NCBI RefSeq assembly: GCF_947497285.1
Contig: NZ_CANMFT010000008.1
Location: 124,001 to 188,000, forward strand
Direction of reading: 5' to 3'
Origin: an uncultured Aliiroseovarius sp.
GTDB lineage: Bacteria; Pseudomonadota; Alphaproteobacteria; Rhodobacterales; Rhodobacteraceae
DNA length: 64,000 nucleotides
Both the position numbers and the translations under genes were made by a program. Below are positions 17,645-27,389 of the stretch, in pieces. The notes under the pieces were generated by a model, which worked only from the letters and a program-made list of their open reading frames with translations, was not told the origin of the DNA and did not search any database. Within the stretch, counting starts at the first letter, position 1, and every line of letters begins with the position of its first letter.

Positions 17645-18604
17645 ATGAGCGACGCACCGCTGTTTGCAGATATCGCCAAAGGTCCGCCTGACGGGCGGGC
17701 GTTTTGGCGCATGACCTCGGACGGGGTCAGGCTGCGTCTTGGTCACTGGCCGCGCATCAGCGAAACACCTTTGCGTGGCACCGTTCTGCTGTTTCCCGGT
17801 CGCACCGAATATATCGAGAAATATGGCCTGATCGCCGCAGAATTGGCCGCGCGCGGGTTCGACACGCTGACGATTGACTGGCGCGGGCAAGGGTTGTCAG
17901 ACCGGCCCGATGCCGAACGCGAGCTGGGTCATGTCAGCCATTTCGACGAATACCAAACCGATTTGGCTGAAATGATGGCCCTTGCCACGGAATTGGACCT
18001 GCCCCGCCCCTTTACCCTGCTGGGCCATTCGATGGGCGGCTGTATTGGTCTGCGGTCGCTCCAGAATGGGCTGGATGTCGTCGGTGCCTGTTTTTCCGCG
18101 CCGATGTGGGGCATCACCATGTCAACACCGCTCAAGCCCATTGCCTGGAGCCTGTCTTGGGCGTTGCATCAAACCCCGTTGAAGCTGATGCTGTCACCCG
18201 GAACCGCGCGGGCGACCTATGTTTCCACGCAGCCGTTTGACGACAACATGCTGACCACGGATCGCGAGATGTATGCGCTGATGCAAGATCAGGCCAAGCA
18301 GCATCCCGAACTGACCTTGGGCGGACCCACCACCGGCTGGCTGTTCGCCGCATTGACCGAAATGCGGGATCTGATGGCAATGCCAGCCCCATCGTTGCCG
18401 GCTGTCGCCTTTCTTGGCACACACGAACGCATCGTCGAGCCGGGACCGGTTCACGACTACATGGCGCGCTGGCCGCTTGGTCGGCTTGAGATCGCCCAAG
18501 GATGCGAACACGAGGTGCTGATGGAAGCCCGACCGATCCGCAAACGCGTATATGAGGCTTTGGAGATATTGGCACAGCGGCAGAGCGAGACGTCAGCGGC
18601 CTGA
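17645..18604 (+). CDS. Alpha/beta hydrolase, lysophospholipase (PldB) type
   Basis: Hydrolase of 319 residues. The nucleophile elbow is GHSMGG, preceded by the IDWRGQGLSDR strand-turn; the catalytic His is probably in CEHEVLME near the end, and an Asp/Glu in the GTHERIVEPG loop. The chain opens with SDGVRLRLGHWP and the FPGRTEYIEKYG segment usual for PldB/monoglyceride lipase relatives. No signal peptide, so cytoplasmic or membrane-associated. Probably cotranscribed with the SCP2 gene. Exact substrate is not readable. Confidence 0.88.
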   Translation: MSDAPLFADIAKGPPDGRAFWRMTSDGVRLRLGHWPRISETPLRGTVLLFPGRTEYIEKYGLIAAELAARGFDTLTIDWRGQGLSDRPDAERELGHVSHFDEYQTDLAEMMALATELDLPRPFTLLGHSMGGCIGLRSLQNGLDVVGACFSAPMWGITMSTPLKPIAWSLSWALHQTPLKLMLSPGTARATYVSTQPFDDNMLTTDREMYALMQDQAKQHPELTLGGPTTGWLFAALTEMRDLMAMPAPSLPAVAFLGTHERIVEPGPVHDYMARWPLGRLEIAQGCEHEVLMEARPIRKRVYEALEILAQRQSETSAA

Positions 18605-18661
18605 GCCAGCCAACTGGCGCGCAGGACACCCCTTCGCCACATCAATCGCAATCGAGTAAAT

Positions 18662-20293
18662 TCAATTTCTTGGCACAGCGGCCATCATCGCCTGCACATG
18701 TGACACCAGGGCGCGGGTCGATCCGTCCAGCCCTGCCCCATCACGCGCGCCGGTCACCACCGGTTCCAGCGCGACAGCCAGTTCCTTGCCCAGTTCGACG
18801 CCCCATTGGTCGAACGAGTTGATGCCAAGGATCACGCCCTCCACAAACACCCGATGTTCATAAAGCGCGATGATCTGGCCCAAGACATGCGGCGTCAGCT
18901 TGGGATAGACCAACGTGGTCGACGGGCGGTTGCCGGGAAAGACGCGGTGCGCGGCCTGCCGCTCCAGCTCGTCTCCGCTAAAGTCCATGGCCGCCATCAG
19001 CGCGCGCGCTTTCTCCAGACTGCGCCCCTGCATCAGGGCTTGCGACTGTGCAAGGCAGTTGGCGACGAGCAAGCTGTGTTGATGGGCCAGCTCACCCTCA
19101 TGCCCTGTCGCGCCCACGAGAAATTCACATGGAATGATATCCGTGCCCTGATGGATCAATTGATAGAACGCATGTTGGCCGTTGGTGCCGGGTTCGCCCC
19201 AGACCACGGGGCCTGACGGCACGGACAATGGTTGCCCGTCCAGCGCCACGCGTTTTCCGTTGCTTTCCATCTCGAGCTGTTGAAGGTAGGCCGGCAGCCG
19301 TGCAAGGCGTTGTTCATAGGGTAAAACAGCCCGTGTCGGGTAGCCACAGACCTGCCGATGCCAAATCCCGACAAGCGCCAGCATCAAGGGCATGTTCGCG
19401 CGCCCGTCTGTGGTGCGGAAATGGTCGTCCATATCGCGCGCACCGGCCAGCAATTGTTCAAACCGCTCAGGCCCGATCGCGATCATCAGCGAAAGCCCGA
19501 TGGGGCCCCACACCGAATATCGCCCGCCAACCCAGTCTTCAAAGCCGAACACGCGTTCAGCGGCGATGCCCCAATCGGTGGTCTTTTCAAGGTTCGAGGA
19601 CAGCGCCACGAAATGCAGCCCGACCCCGGCTGCCCCAAGATCACGCATCAGCCAATCGCGCGCCGTCGCGGCATTGGTCATCGTTTCGATGGTCGTAAAG
19701 GTCTTGGATGCCACGATCACCAGCGTTTCGGCCGGGTTCAACCCCGACAGCACATCCGCGATCTGCGCCCCGTCCACGTTCGACACAAAATGAACCCGTG
19801 GCCCGTCATGGTAGGGCGACAGCGCCAGCGTCGCCATGGCGGGCCCCAGATCAGAGCCACCGATCCCGATATTGACCACATCGCGAAAGCGTCCGCCACC
19901 GGGGGCTCGGATCTGACCGGATCGCAAACGAGACGCGAAATCGCGCATACGGGTCAGCGTCTGGCGCACCTCTGGCATGACATCCTGACCGTCAACGTGG
20001 ATTTGTGCCTCGGACCCGGCACGCAACGCCGTGTGCAGCACAGCGCGCCCTTCGGTGAGGTTGATTTTTTCGCCACAGAACATCGCGTCGCGCCGTGATG
20101 CCACCTGCGCCGCATCCGCCAGTGCCAACAGCAAGTCAACGCCCGTATCGTCCAACGCGGTCTTGGACCAGTCGAACACCAGCCCGTTCGTGCGCGTTGA
20201 AAACGCCGCCGCGCGGTCGCCATCCGCAAACAACGCGGCGATATCACGGTCCTTATTGGCGTCGTGATAGACCTTCAGATCACTGATATCCAT
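18662..20293 (-). CDS. pgi: Glucose-6-phosphate isomerase
   Basis: Interconverts glucose-6-phosphate and fructose-6-phosphate. 543 residues, full length. Signatures: [25 protein letters not shown] for phosphate binding, the substrate-binding segment [11 protein letters not shown], the catalytic Glu region [18 protein letters not shown], and the C-terminal Lys region. It is the last gene of zwf-pgl-pgi; only 24 bases separate it from pgl. In organisms using the Entner-Doudoroff route it recycles fructose-6-phosphate back toward zwf. Confidence 0.97.
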   Translation of the reverse strand: MDISDLKVYHDANKDRDIAALFADGDRAAAFSTRTNGLVFDWSKTALDDTGVDLLLALADAAQVASRRDAMFCGEKINLTEGRAVLHTALRAGSEAQIHVDGQDVMPEVRQTLTRMRDFASRLRSGQIRAPGGGRFRDVVNIGIGGSDLGPAMATLALSPYHDGPRVHFVSNVDGAQIADVLSGLNPAETLVIVASKTFTTIETMTNAATARDWLMRDLGAAGVGLHFVALSSNLEKTTDWGIAAERVFGFEDWVGGRYSVWGPIGLSLMIAIGPERFEQLLAGARDMDDHFRTTDGRANMPLMLALVGIWHRQVCGYPTRAVLPYEQRLARLPAYLQQLEMESNGKRVALDGQPLSVPSGPVVWGEPGTNGQHAFYQLIHQGTDIIPCEFLVGATGHEGELAHQHSLLVANCLAQSQALMQGRSLEKARALMAAMDFSGDELERQAAHRVFPGNRPSTTLVYPKLTPHVLGQIIALYEHRVFVEGVILGINSFDQWGVELGKELAVALEPVVTGARDGAGLDGSTRALVSHVQAMMAAVPRN

Positions 20294-20317
20294 TGTTCCC
20301 CCACCCCGTGTTGGCAG

Positions 20318-20992
20318 CTAGGCCGCCCAATGCACCGTCATATCCGGCAAAACGGCTTTGACCGGTGCCTCGATCGCGTCATCCGCCTTGAGCGCCACGG
20401 CCAAAGCCGCGCGTTTCGCTTCACCCAGGATCAACAGGTGTTTTGACATCGCCCCGTTCAGAACCGGGGCGGTCAGCGTGACGCGCGGCTCGCTCGCCCC
20501 TGGCGCGCGCATAGCAAGCACGGCCGGCGCACGCGTCGACAACGCATCTGACAGCCGATCTGCCCCCGGAAACAAGCTGGCCGTGTGCATATCAGCCCCC
20601 ATCCCCAGCAGCACGATCGACAAGGGCAAGGCATCAGAAACCCCGCGCGACAGGGCGTCCAGGCTGTCTTCGGGTGCTGCGGTGTCCGCGTAAAGCGGCA
20701 CCAGACGCGCCTTGGCGGCGTTGTTGACCAACAGCCGCGCCTTCAACAACGCCGTATTTGACCGCGGGTCGCTTTCCGGCACCCAGCGTTCGTCGGTCAA
20801 CATGACATCCACCCGCGCCCAATCCAGATCGACAGCGCAAAGGGCATCGAACACCGGACCGGGAGACGTCCCGCCGGGCACCGCCAACGACGCGCGATCC
20901 TCGTGATCCAGCATCGCCACCAATTCCGAGGCCAGCGTGTCCGCCAAATCCAGCATCATCATGTCGCGATCGGCATATTCGATCAGTTTCAT
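20318..20992 (-). CDS. pgl: 6-phosphogluconolactonase
   Basis: Hydrolyses 6-phosphogluconolactone, the product of Zwf. 224 residues of the SOL/DevB family, with VPGGTSPGPVFDAL, LTDERWVPESDPRSN, and the active-site loop LGMGADMHTASLFPGAD. In many relatives the loop reads GxDGHTAS; here Met replaces the second Gly. The ATG overlaps the zwf stop by 4 bases, so the two are translationally coupled. Confidence 0.95.
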   Translation of the reverse strand: MKLIEYADRDMMMLDLADTLASELVAMLDHEDRASLAVPGGTSPGPVFDALCAVDLDWARVDVMLTDERWVPESDPRSNTALLKARLLVNNAAKARLVPLYADTAAPEDSLDALSRGVSDALPLSIVLLGMGADMHTASLFPGADRLSDALSTRAPAVLAMRAPGASEPRVTLTAPVLNGAMSKHLLILGEAKRAALAVALKADDAIEAPVKAVLPDMTVHWAA

Positions 20993-22443
20993 TCGCGGAT
21001 CTCCCTCCAGCGACGTCCGTCTTTGTGGAGCAGCATAAGCGCCTCTTCCGGTCCCGTCGAGAAAGCGTCGTAAAGCCTGGGCTTGTCGCGACGGTCTACC
21101 CAGCCAGCAATGATCGGATCGGTCCAGGCCCAGGCGGCTTCTACTTCGTCTCCGCGCATGAACAGCGTTTGGTTGCCCCGAATCACATCCATGATCAGCC
21201 GTTCATAGGCATCAGGGGCATCGGCCACATCATCGCCAAGGGCTTCTGCAAAGGTCATATCCAACGGCACGTCGATCAGACGCATGCCGCCCAGTCCGGG
21301 TTCCTTGATCGTGACCTTCAAATCCATGCCTTCATTGGGTTGCAGGCGGATCGACAATTCGTTGGCGGACTGGCCGGTATCCTCTTCAAAGATCGAATGA
21401 GGCGGTTCCTTGAAGCGCACGACGATTTCGGACATCCGGGCGCGCAGACGTTTGCCCGTGCGCAGATAGAAGGGTGTCCCGTTCCAGCGCCAGTTCGAGA
21501 TATGCAGCTTCATCGCCACAAAGCTTTCAGTGGTGCTGGCATCGGTTTCGGCGTCCTGAAGATAGGTCGCCACGCTGTCGCCACCGCGATATTGCCCCCG
21601 CACGATATCGTCAGAGGTCACCGGATCAAGGGCGCGTATGATCTTCAGTTTCTCGTCACGCACAGCGTCAGGTTCGAATTTCGAAGGCGGCTCCATCGCG
21701 GTCAGGCAAAGAAGCTGCATCAGGTGGTTCTGCACCATGTCGCGCATCGCGCCCGACTTGTCATAGTAACTGCCGCGACCTTCGACCCCGACGGTTTCGG
21801 CCACCGTGATCTGGATGTGGTCCACGTATTGCGCATTCCACAGCGGTTCAAACAGCATGTTTCCAAAGCGCAAGGCCATAAGGTTCTGGACGGTTTCCTT
21901 TCCAAGGTAGTGGTCGATGCGATAAATCTGACCCTCATCGAAATGCCGGGCCAGCACCTGGTTCAGCGCCCGCGCAGTCGCCTGATCATGCCCAAAGGGC
22001 TTTTCGACCACGATGCGCGCCTCGGGCCCGGCAATGCCATGGCGATGCAAGCGTTCCGCGATGGGCCCAAACAGGTTTGGTCCGACCGAGAAATAGAAGG
22101 CCTGCACGTGCTCATCGCGAATTTCGGCCTTTAGCTTGTCCCATCCCTGTTCCCCAACCGCGTCGACCTGAACAAAACACAGCCTGTCAAGAAAGGCTGA
22201 CAACACCTTGGGATCGCACTTCTTTTTGGAAATGAATTCGCGCACCGCTTCGCTGACGAACGCCCGATACCCTTCGGTATCCATGTCGCTGCGCGCCACG
22301 CCGATGATGCGCGCGGTGTCGGGCATTTGTTCATCTTGAAAACGCCGATACAGACCGGGCAGGATCTTGCGGCGCGCAAGGTCACCCGTGCCCCCAAAGA
22401 TCACAAGGTCGAACGGATCGACTGGAATGACGCGAGAGACCAT
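20989..22443 (-). CDS. zwf: Glucose-6-phosphate 1-dehydrogenase
   Basis: Oxidises glucose-6-phosphate to the lactone with NAD(P)+, entry to the Entner-Doudoroff and pentose phosphate routes. 484 residues: the nucleotide loop FGGTGDLARRKI at residue 12-23, the active-site RIDHYLGKETVQN, and a normal C-terminal domain. The track's extra 20 codons are dropped. ATG 22443 has GGAGG 5 bases upstream. A palindromic operator lies just upstream of the ribosome site, so the operon is probably under a sugar-responsive LacI-type repressor. Confidence 0.97.
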   Translation of the reverse strand: MVSRVIPVDPFDLVIFGGTGDLARRKILPGLYRRFQDEQMPDTARIIGVARSDMDTEGYRAFVSEAVREFISKKKCDPKVLSAFLDRLCFVQVDAVGEQGWDKLKAEIRDEHVQAFYFSVGPNLFGPIAERLHRHGIAGPEARIVVEKPFGHDQATARALNQVLARHFDEGQIYRIDHYLGKETVQNLMALRFGNMLFEPLWNAQYVDHIQITVAETVGVEGRGSYYDKSGAMRDMVQNHLMQLLCLTAMEPPSKFEPDAVRDEKLKIIRALDPVTSDDIVRGQYRGGDSVATYLQDAETDASTTESFVAMKLHISNWRWNGTPFYLRTGKRLRARMSEIVVRFKEPPHSIFEEDTGQSANELSIRLQPNEGMDLKVTIKEPGLGGMRLIDVPLDMTFAEALGDDVADAPDAYERLIMDVIRGNQTLFMRGDEVEAAWAWTDPIIAGWVDRRDKPRLYDAFSTGPEEALMLLHKDGRRWREIRE

Positions 22444-22460
22444 GGGAACCTCCAAGACTG

Positions 22461-22474
22461 CGTTAGCGCTAACG
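22461..22474. promoter_or_regulatory. Palindromic LacI-family-type operator ahead of zwf
   Basis: CGTTAGCGCTAACG is a perfect 14-bp palindrome with a central CG, 18 bases upstream of the zwf ATG. The form resembles sites used by LacI-family sugar repressors. No LacI-type gene is present in the window, so the regulator would act from elsewhere. Confidence 0.65.
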
Positions 22475-22558
22475 AACTGTGTGAAATGCGTTCTACCGAT
22501 CAATACCCACGAAGTCTAGCATTCATCGGCGCGACCTCAAGCGAAAGTGGTCCGTCAC

Positions 22559-23509
22559 CTAGCCCGTCATGACACACAAAAGCTCGAACATGATCGAGGC
22601 GCCCAGATATGCGGTTGCGCCGGATGCATCGAACGGGGGCGAGACTTCAACCAGATCTGCCCCGACAATCTTAGTCCCACGCAAGCCGCGCACCACGTCG
22701 AGCGCCTGAAACGAGTTTGGGCCACCCACTTCCGGCGTGCCGGTGCCGGGCGCAAAGGCCGGGTCAACAAAGTCGATATCGTAGCTGACATAGGTGTCGC
22801 CTGATCCCGCGATGTCACGAGCTTCGGCCATCACATCGGCCACGCCACGCTTGTGGAATTCTTCGATCGGGATGACCCGGATGCCAACGCTTTCGGCGAA
22901 ATCCCGGTCCTCGTTGTCATAAGCCGTGCCACGAATACCGATCATCACCACACGCAGAGGGTCCAGAAGCCCCTCCTCCACCGCGCGGCGGAACGGGGTG
23001 CCGTGGGTATACATGGTCCCGCCGAAATAGGAGTGATACAAATCCGTGTGGCTGTCGAAATGCACCATGCCCAGCGGCTTGTCTTTGGCCAAAGCGCGCA
23101 AAATCGGCAGGGTGCACAGATGGTCGCCGCCCGCTGTCAGCGGCCTGATCCCCGCCGCCTTCACCCGTTCATAGAACCGCTCCATCCGCTGCAAACTGTC
23201 CATCAGGTCGGCGGGGTTTGGGGCCACATCGCCCAGATCGGCGCAGTTCGCGGCCTCGAACGGGCGCACACCGGTCGCCCCGTTTTGCGCACGGATCATG
23301 GTGGACAGATCGCGCAATTGTCGCGGGCCGTGGCGTGGGCCGGGCCGGTTCGTCGTGCCCCCATCCCACGGTGCGCCGATCAACCCGATCTGCACCTCGG
23401 GAAATCGGGGATGGTCAAATTCGACGTGTGGCAGACGCATGAAGGTCGGCACACCTGCAAAGCGCGGCAGATCGAATCCAGAAATCGGCGTGAAGAACGG
23501 ATCAGACAT
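22559..23509 (-). CDS. Ureohydrolase, agmatinase/guanidinobutyrase family
   Basis: Manganese hydrolase releasing urea from a guanidino compound; 316 residues. Metal ligands are intact: GGDH, HFDSHTD and SYDIDFVDP. The N-terminus (GFDLPRFAGVPTFMRLPHVEF) and C-terminus (FELLCVMTG) look more like guanidinobutyrase/guanidinopropionase than classical agmatinase, so 4-guanidinobutyrate is a reasonable guess, not a proof. A second, distinct ureohydrolase is encoded at 59640-60602. An HNH nuclease gene follows it on the same strand in the reverse direction of reading. Confidence 0.88.
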   Translation of the reverse strand: MSDPFFTPISGFDLPRFAGVPTFMRLPHVEFDHPRFPEVQIGLIGAPWDGGTTNRPGPRHGPRQLRDLSTMIRAQNGATGVRPFEAANCADLGDVAPNPADLMDSLQRMERFYERVKAAGIRPLTAGGDHLCTLPILRALAKDKPLGMVHFDSHTDLYHSYFGGTMYTHGTPFRRAVEEGLLDPLRVVMIGIRGTAYDNEDRDFAESVGIRVIPIEEFHKRGVADVMAEARDIAGSGDTYVSYDIDFVDPAFAPGTGTPEVGGPNSFQALDVVRGLRGTKIVGADLVEVSPPFDASGATAYLGASIMFELLCVMTG

Positions 23510-23559
23510 GGCGAAGCTCCCTTTTCATGAAGGCAGGCTATCGCCTTGCGCAGTCACCG

Positions 23560-24144
23560 TCACGCCTCCAGTTCGGCATCCCAATAGAGGAAATCCATCC
23601 AGCTTTCATGCAAGTGGCCCGGCGGAAACTTGCGCCCGATGTTGCGCAATTCTTCCGCAGCAGGCTGGCGCGGCGGTTTGCGCAGGTTCAGCCCGGAAAA
23701 CCGCAGGGGCTTTGACCCTTTGCGCAGGTTGCATTTCTGGCAGGCGGCCACGACATTTTCCCAACTGGTCACGCCACCTGCGGCCCGTGGCACCACATGA
23801 TCAAAGGTCAGATCCCCCTTGGCCCCGCAATACTGGCAACAAAATTCGTCCCTCAAAAAAAGATTAAAGCGCGTGAAGGCCACGCGCTTTTGAGGTTTCA
23901 CATAGTCTTTCAGGACAACGACCGAGGGGATCCGTATCTCAAGCGACGGGCTTCGGACCACCTCGTCATATTCGACCAATATGTTGACCCGGTCCAGCAC
24001 CGCGGCCTTCACCGCCTCTTGCCAAGGCCACAGTGACAAAGGGTAGTAGGAAAGCGGTCTGTAGTCGGCATTGAGCACCAGGGCCGCGTGGTTCTTCACG
24101 CCACCCCCTTCGCGCACAAAATCTGTCCTGAAGTCTCCGTCCAT
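23560..24144 (-). CDS. HNH endonuclease family protein
   Basis: Protein of 194 residues. The HNH core is complete: CQYCGAKGDLTFDHVVPRAAGG... SWENVVAACQKCNLRKGS, with two CxxC zinc pairs. The N-terminal part (ALVLNADYRPLSYYPLSLWPWQEAVKAA) is the standard lead of this widespread chromosomal HNH group. Members are often housekeeping proteins of unclear role, not restriction enzymes, and nothing here suggests a restriction system. Its upstream gap (24145-24311) is AT-rich and probably carries the promoter. Confidence 0.9.
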   Translation of the reverse strand: MDGDFRTDFVREGGGVKNHAALVLNADYRPLSYYPLSLWPWQEAVKAAVLDRVNILVEYDEVVRSPSLEIRIPSVVVLKDYVKPQKRVAFTRFNLFLRDEFCCQYCGAKGDLTFDHVVPRAAGGVTSWENVVAACQKCNLRKGSKPLRFSGLNLRKPPRQPAAEELRNIGRKFPPGHLHESWMDFLYWDAELEA

Positions 24145-24311
24145 CGTGCCACATCACCTCACCTTATCGACCCGTCGCGGTCGGATCAGGGCGAGATACC
24201 CGCCCCAGCAATATAAGATGACTATATATGGGCAATTCAACCTGACAACCCCTAGATATAGAGGCCGCACCGGCATCACACCACCGTCCGTCAAGATGGT
24301 GGAAACGCCAG

Positions 24312-24998
24312 CTACTTGGGCTGTGCGGCGCGCGCGATGCCCAGCTTGTCTTGCATGAAGCTCAGCGCGACCGACAGGCCATCCATGGCGATGCCGTGCC
24401 CCGTGCCCTTCATGATGAAGCCGTAGGTCTCGAACCCTTCGGCTTGCAGGATCTCGCCGCTTTCCGAAAAATGGCCGGGCGGAACCATGTCATCCTGATC
24501 GCCATGCACCAGCAACACCGGTGGTTTCGATTTCACCTGCTCCGCGAACTGGTCAGGTTCCAGCATGCGTCCGGAAAACGCCACAAGCCCCGCGATCGGC
24601 TCGGCCCGGCGCGGCAGCACGCGTAGCGCCATCATCGTGCCTTGCGAAAACCCAAAAACGATGAGCTGTTCAGGGGTTATCCCCTCATCTTCAAGCACCT
24701 GATCCAAGAAGGCATCGATATCCAGCGCGGCCTGATTGGCACCGTTCATGCTGTCTTCTTCGGAAGAACCATCAAGCCACGGAATCGGGAACCACTGAAA
24801 GCCCACCGGGTTTCCTGCGCATTTCTCGGGGGCGTCGGGCGCGATGAACGTGGTATCCGGCATGTGTTCTGACAGCGGATCAGACAGACCCAAAAGGTCC
24901 GCGCCATCCGCGCCATACCCGTGCAGAAACACGACGACCGACTTGGTCGTGCCCGAGGCAGCCTCGCGGCGTTTTACATCCAGAATGCGGTTCATCAT
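24312..24998 (-). CDS. Phospholipase/carboxylesterase family hydrolase
   Basis: Alpha/beta hydrolase of 228 residues. The serine elbow is GFSQGTMMAL, the Asp is in VLLVHGDQDDMVPP, and the His in MKGTGHGIAMDG, so the triad is intact. The opening VVVFLHGYGADGADLLGL supplies the oxyanion hole. Relatives hydrolyse short acyl esters or lysophospholipids. It starts within the stop of the DNA glycosylase gene (ATGATG at 24993-24998 overlapping TGA), so the two are translated together. Confidence 0.9.
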   Translation of the reverse strand: MMNRILDVKRREAASGTTKSVVVFLHGYGADGADLLGLSDPLSEHMPDTTFIAPDAPEKCAGNPVGFQWFPIPWLDGSSEEDSMNGANQAALDIDAFLDQVLEDEGITPEQLIVFGFSQGTMMALRVLPRRAEPIAGLVAFSGRMLEPDQFAEQVKSKPPVLLVHGDQDDMVPPGHFSESGEILQAEGFETYGFIMKGTGHGIAMDGLSVALSFMQDKLGIARAAQPK

Positions 24999-25633
24999 GC
25001 GACCCCTTCGCGTTTTTTCTCGACCCGGTAATACGCCCAGAGCAGCCGGGCTGCAACGCCCCTCCAGGGTGTCCAGTCTGCGGCCATGGTGCGCAGCGCT
25101 TTGTCGGTTGGCCGGGTGGGCAGATCAAACAGCATCCGGGCCGCCTCTTGTAAGGCCAGATCACCCGCCGGAAAGATGTCGGCGCGGGCCAGCGCGAACA
25201 AGGCATAGATTTCGGCGGTCCAAAGCCCAATACCCGGCACGGCAGTCAGGGTCGCGATCACCTGATCTGACGGTGCGCGACGCAATGCTGGGTAATCCAG
25301 CCCCGCCCCAGCCAGCGCGTGGGCATAACGGATTTTGGGGCGCGACAGGCCCAAAGCGGCAAGACCTTCCGGGCTGGCTTGGGCGACGCTGTCGGGTGTG
25401 GTCATCCCGGCCGCGTCAATCCGCGCCCAGATCGCCGCCGCCGACGCGGTTGAAACCTGCTGACCGACGATGGCAAACAAGAGGGCTTCAAAACCGTCGT
25501 CGCGAAGGCGCAGCGGTATTTCGTCGATCTGATCCAGAACACCCTGAAATCTGGGCTCCTTGGCGCAAAGCCACGCGGCACCTTCGTGCAAGCAATCCGG
25601 CCCACGGATCAGGCGCTCTGTGTGGTCAGCCAC
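24995..25633 (-). CDS. DNA-3-methyladenine glycosylase II, AlkA-type HhH-GPD
   Basis: Base-excision repair enzyme removing alkylated purines; 212 residues. The helix-hairpin-helix reads LTAVPGIGLWTAEIYAL, and the catalytic Asp is in FPAGDLALQEAAR. The earlier EALLFAIVGQQVSTASA segment is the family signature. No N-terminal TBP-like domain as in E. coli AlkA, so it belongs to the short form. Its first 25 bases overlap the end of cobK in another frame, an odd coupling of repair with cobalamin synthesis. Confidence 0.92.
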   Translation of the reverse strand: MADHTERLIRGPDCLHEGAAWLCAKEPRFQGVLDQIDEIPLRLRDDGFEALLFAIVGQQVSTASAAAIWARIDAAGMTTPDSVAQASPEGLAALGLSRPKIRYAHALAGAGLDYPALRRAPSDQVIATLTAVPGIGLWTAEIYALFALARADIFPAGDLALQEAARMLFDLPTRPTDKALRTMAADWTPWRGVAARLLWAYYRVEKKREGVA

Positions 25634-26340
25634 GTCAGCGCCTCTTGAGCGGTTTGCGCATGATCGCAGTCCAACATCGCGGGCCGGTCCAGCAAGGCGA
25701 CCGGCAACCCCAAGGCGCGCGCTGCATCAAGCTTTGCGCGGGTCGGACCACCTGAGTTTTTTGCCACAACCCACTCTACTGCATATGTTTTCAGCAAACG
25801 CATTTCATAAGCCAGAACAAAAGGCGGCTGGCCGATAATCCAGCTTCCCTCATAGGGAAACGGGTCATTTGTTCGGTCCACACGCCGGCAAAACAGCGTT
25901 CTGCCTTTTGCAAGACCGGCCCATTTGTCGATGGATTGCGCCCCGGTCGCCAGAAACACGCGCGCGCGCTGCGGGATCAGCTTTTCGACGTCTTTCTCCG
26001 TTTCAACACTGTGCCACAGATCGCCGTCCTGAGCGCGCCAGGCGGGGCGCAGCAGGCGCAGATATGGCACCCCCAATCGCCGCGCAATGGTCAGGCTGCG
26101 GCTGGAAATCTGGGTTGCGAACGGATGCGTTGCGTCAATCACGGCGTCAAACTCGCCGTCTTGCATAAAGCGTTCTTGCGCGGCCTCGCCTCCAAACCCG
26201 CCCCTGCGAGTTTGGATGGGGAACAACCTTGGCGCGTCGGTGACACCCGCCAGTGACGCGACCGCATCCACGCCGTCTGCGACGAACAGGTCCGCCAGCG
26301 CGCGCGCTTCTTGCGTTCCTGCCAGCAGTAAGGTTTTCAC
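25609..26340 (-). CDS. cobK: Precorrin-6A reductase
   Basis: NADPH-dependent reduction of the precorrin-6A macrocycle; 243 residues. Signatures: LLLAGTQEARALA, DATHPFATQIS, and the AKNSGGPTRAKLDAARALGLPVALLDRP C-terminal segment. Starts inside the last codons of cbiD (4-base overlap), so it is translationally coupled to it. Confidence 0.94.
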   Translation of the reverse strand: MKTLLLAGTQEARALADLFVADGVDAVASLAGVTDAPRLFPIQTRRGGFGGEAAQERFMQDGEFDAVIDATHPFATQISSRSLTIARRLGVPYLRLLRPAWRAQDGDLWHSVETEKDVEKLIPQRARVFLATGAQSIDKWAGLAKGRTLFCRRVDRTNDPFPYEGSWIIGQPPFVLAYEMRLLKTYAVEWVVAKNSGGPTRAKLDAARALGLPVALLDRPAMLDCDHAQTAQEALTWLTTQSA

Positions 26341-27389
26341 GACGCCCGCGCGATCACCGCGCCTTTGCGGTCGATCATGACAACATCAAGGGCAACGTCC
26401 GCATCCCGCAACATCTTGGCGGCCTCGCGCCGGGCTTTCTCGACGATCAAGTCTGACATCTTTTTTCCATGTTTTTCATAGGCCTCAAGGGCCGTATTCA
26501 TGTGCTTTACTTCGGCGTCATCCAGCCAGATGGCGAGTGTTTCAAAATTCACCTGACTGCGTCCTGAATGCAGATCGCGCGCGCCTTGTGCCAGTTTCGT
26601 CAATTTTCCAATACCTCCGCCAATGGTCGCACGCTGGATCGGGTGGCGCGCGAGATATTTCAACAATCCCCCAACAAAATCCCCCATATCAAGCATTGCG
26701 CCATCCGGTAGGCCATAAAGCGCCTGCACCGCGCGTTCGGACGTTGCGCCTGTGCAGCCCGCCACATGTGCCAACCCCTCGGCGCGGGCCACGTCAATGC
26801 CCCGGTGGATCGAGGCGATCCATGCGGCGCAGGAAAACGGGCGAACGATGCCCGTCGTGCCAAGGATCGACAGCCCGCCTTTGATGCCAAGACGCGGATT
26901 CCAAGTCTTTTCAGCCAGTTCCGCGCCATTCCTAACCGAGATCGTGACATCCAGATCCGCGCTTTTTCCGAACGCATCCGCCGCTTCGTGAATGACCCCT
27001 TTCATCATCTGGCGCGGCACAGGGTTGATCGCGGGTTCGCCCGGTGGAATGGGCAGGCCGGGTTTGGTGACGATGCCCACGCCATCACCTGCCAGAAAGC
27101 GGATGCCTTGCCCCGGTTGCCTGGACGCGACATGCGCGCGGATCAGGGCACCGTGGGTCACATCCGGGTCGTCGCCCGCATCCTTGATGATCGCGGCTTC
27201 GGCCCAGCCGTCATCCCGCGCGGCCTCTTCAATCTGGAATGTTGGGGTTTCACCTTTGGGCAGGGTGATCGTGACCTGTGACGGCACACCTGCGCCCCAC
27301 ACCCCCTCCAGCGCCGCCTTTACGGCAGCCGTAGCGCAGGCGCCCGTGGTCCAGCCACGGCGCAGTTTGGGGGGCAAATCACTGCTCAT
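26337..27389 (-). CDS. cbiD: Cobalt-precorrin-5B C1-methyltransferase (CbiD)
   Basis: Methylates C-1 of the corrin ring during ring contraction; 350 residues. Opens with the family signature LRRGWTTGACATAAVKAAL and continues with IPPGEPAINPVPRQMM, GTTGIVRPFS and GGGIGKLTKLAQGARDLHS. The track's 388-aa form extends 38 codons into the cobA promoter; ATG 27389 is the family start. First gene of a cbiD-cobK unit, divergent from cobA-cobB across 97 bases. No room for a cobalamin riboswitch there. Confidence 0.95.
   Translation of the reverse strand: MSSDLPPKLRRGWTTGACATAAVKAALEGVWGAGVPSQVTITLPKGETPTFQIEEAARDDGWAEAAIIKDAGDDPDVTHGALIRAHVASRQPGQGIRFLAGDGVGIVTKPGLPIPPGEPAINPVPRQMMKGVIHEAADAFGKSADLDVTISVRNGAELAEKTWNPRLGIKGGLSILGTTGIVRPFSCAAWIASIHRGIDVARAEGLAHVAGCTGATSERAVQALYGLPDGAMLDMGDFVGGLLKYLARHPIQRATIGGGIGKLTKLAQGARDLHSGRSQVNFETLAIWLDDAEVKHMNTALEAYEKHGKKMSDLIVEKARREAAKMLRDADVALDVVMIDRKGAVIARAS

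Noticed and set aside
23560-24144. HNH protein as part of a restriction or phage-defence system
   Set aside because: There is no methyltransferase, toxin or phage gene nearby, and this HNH group is a widespread chromosomal one.
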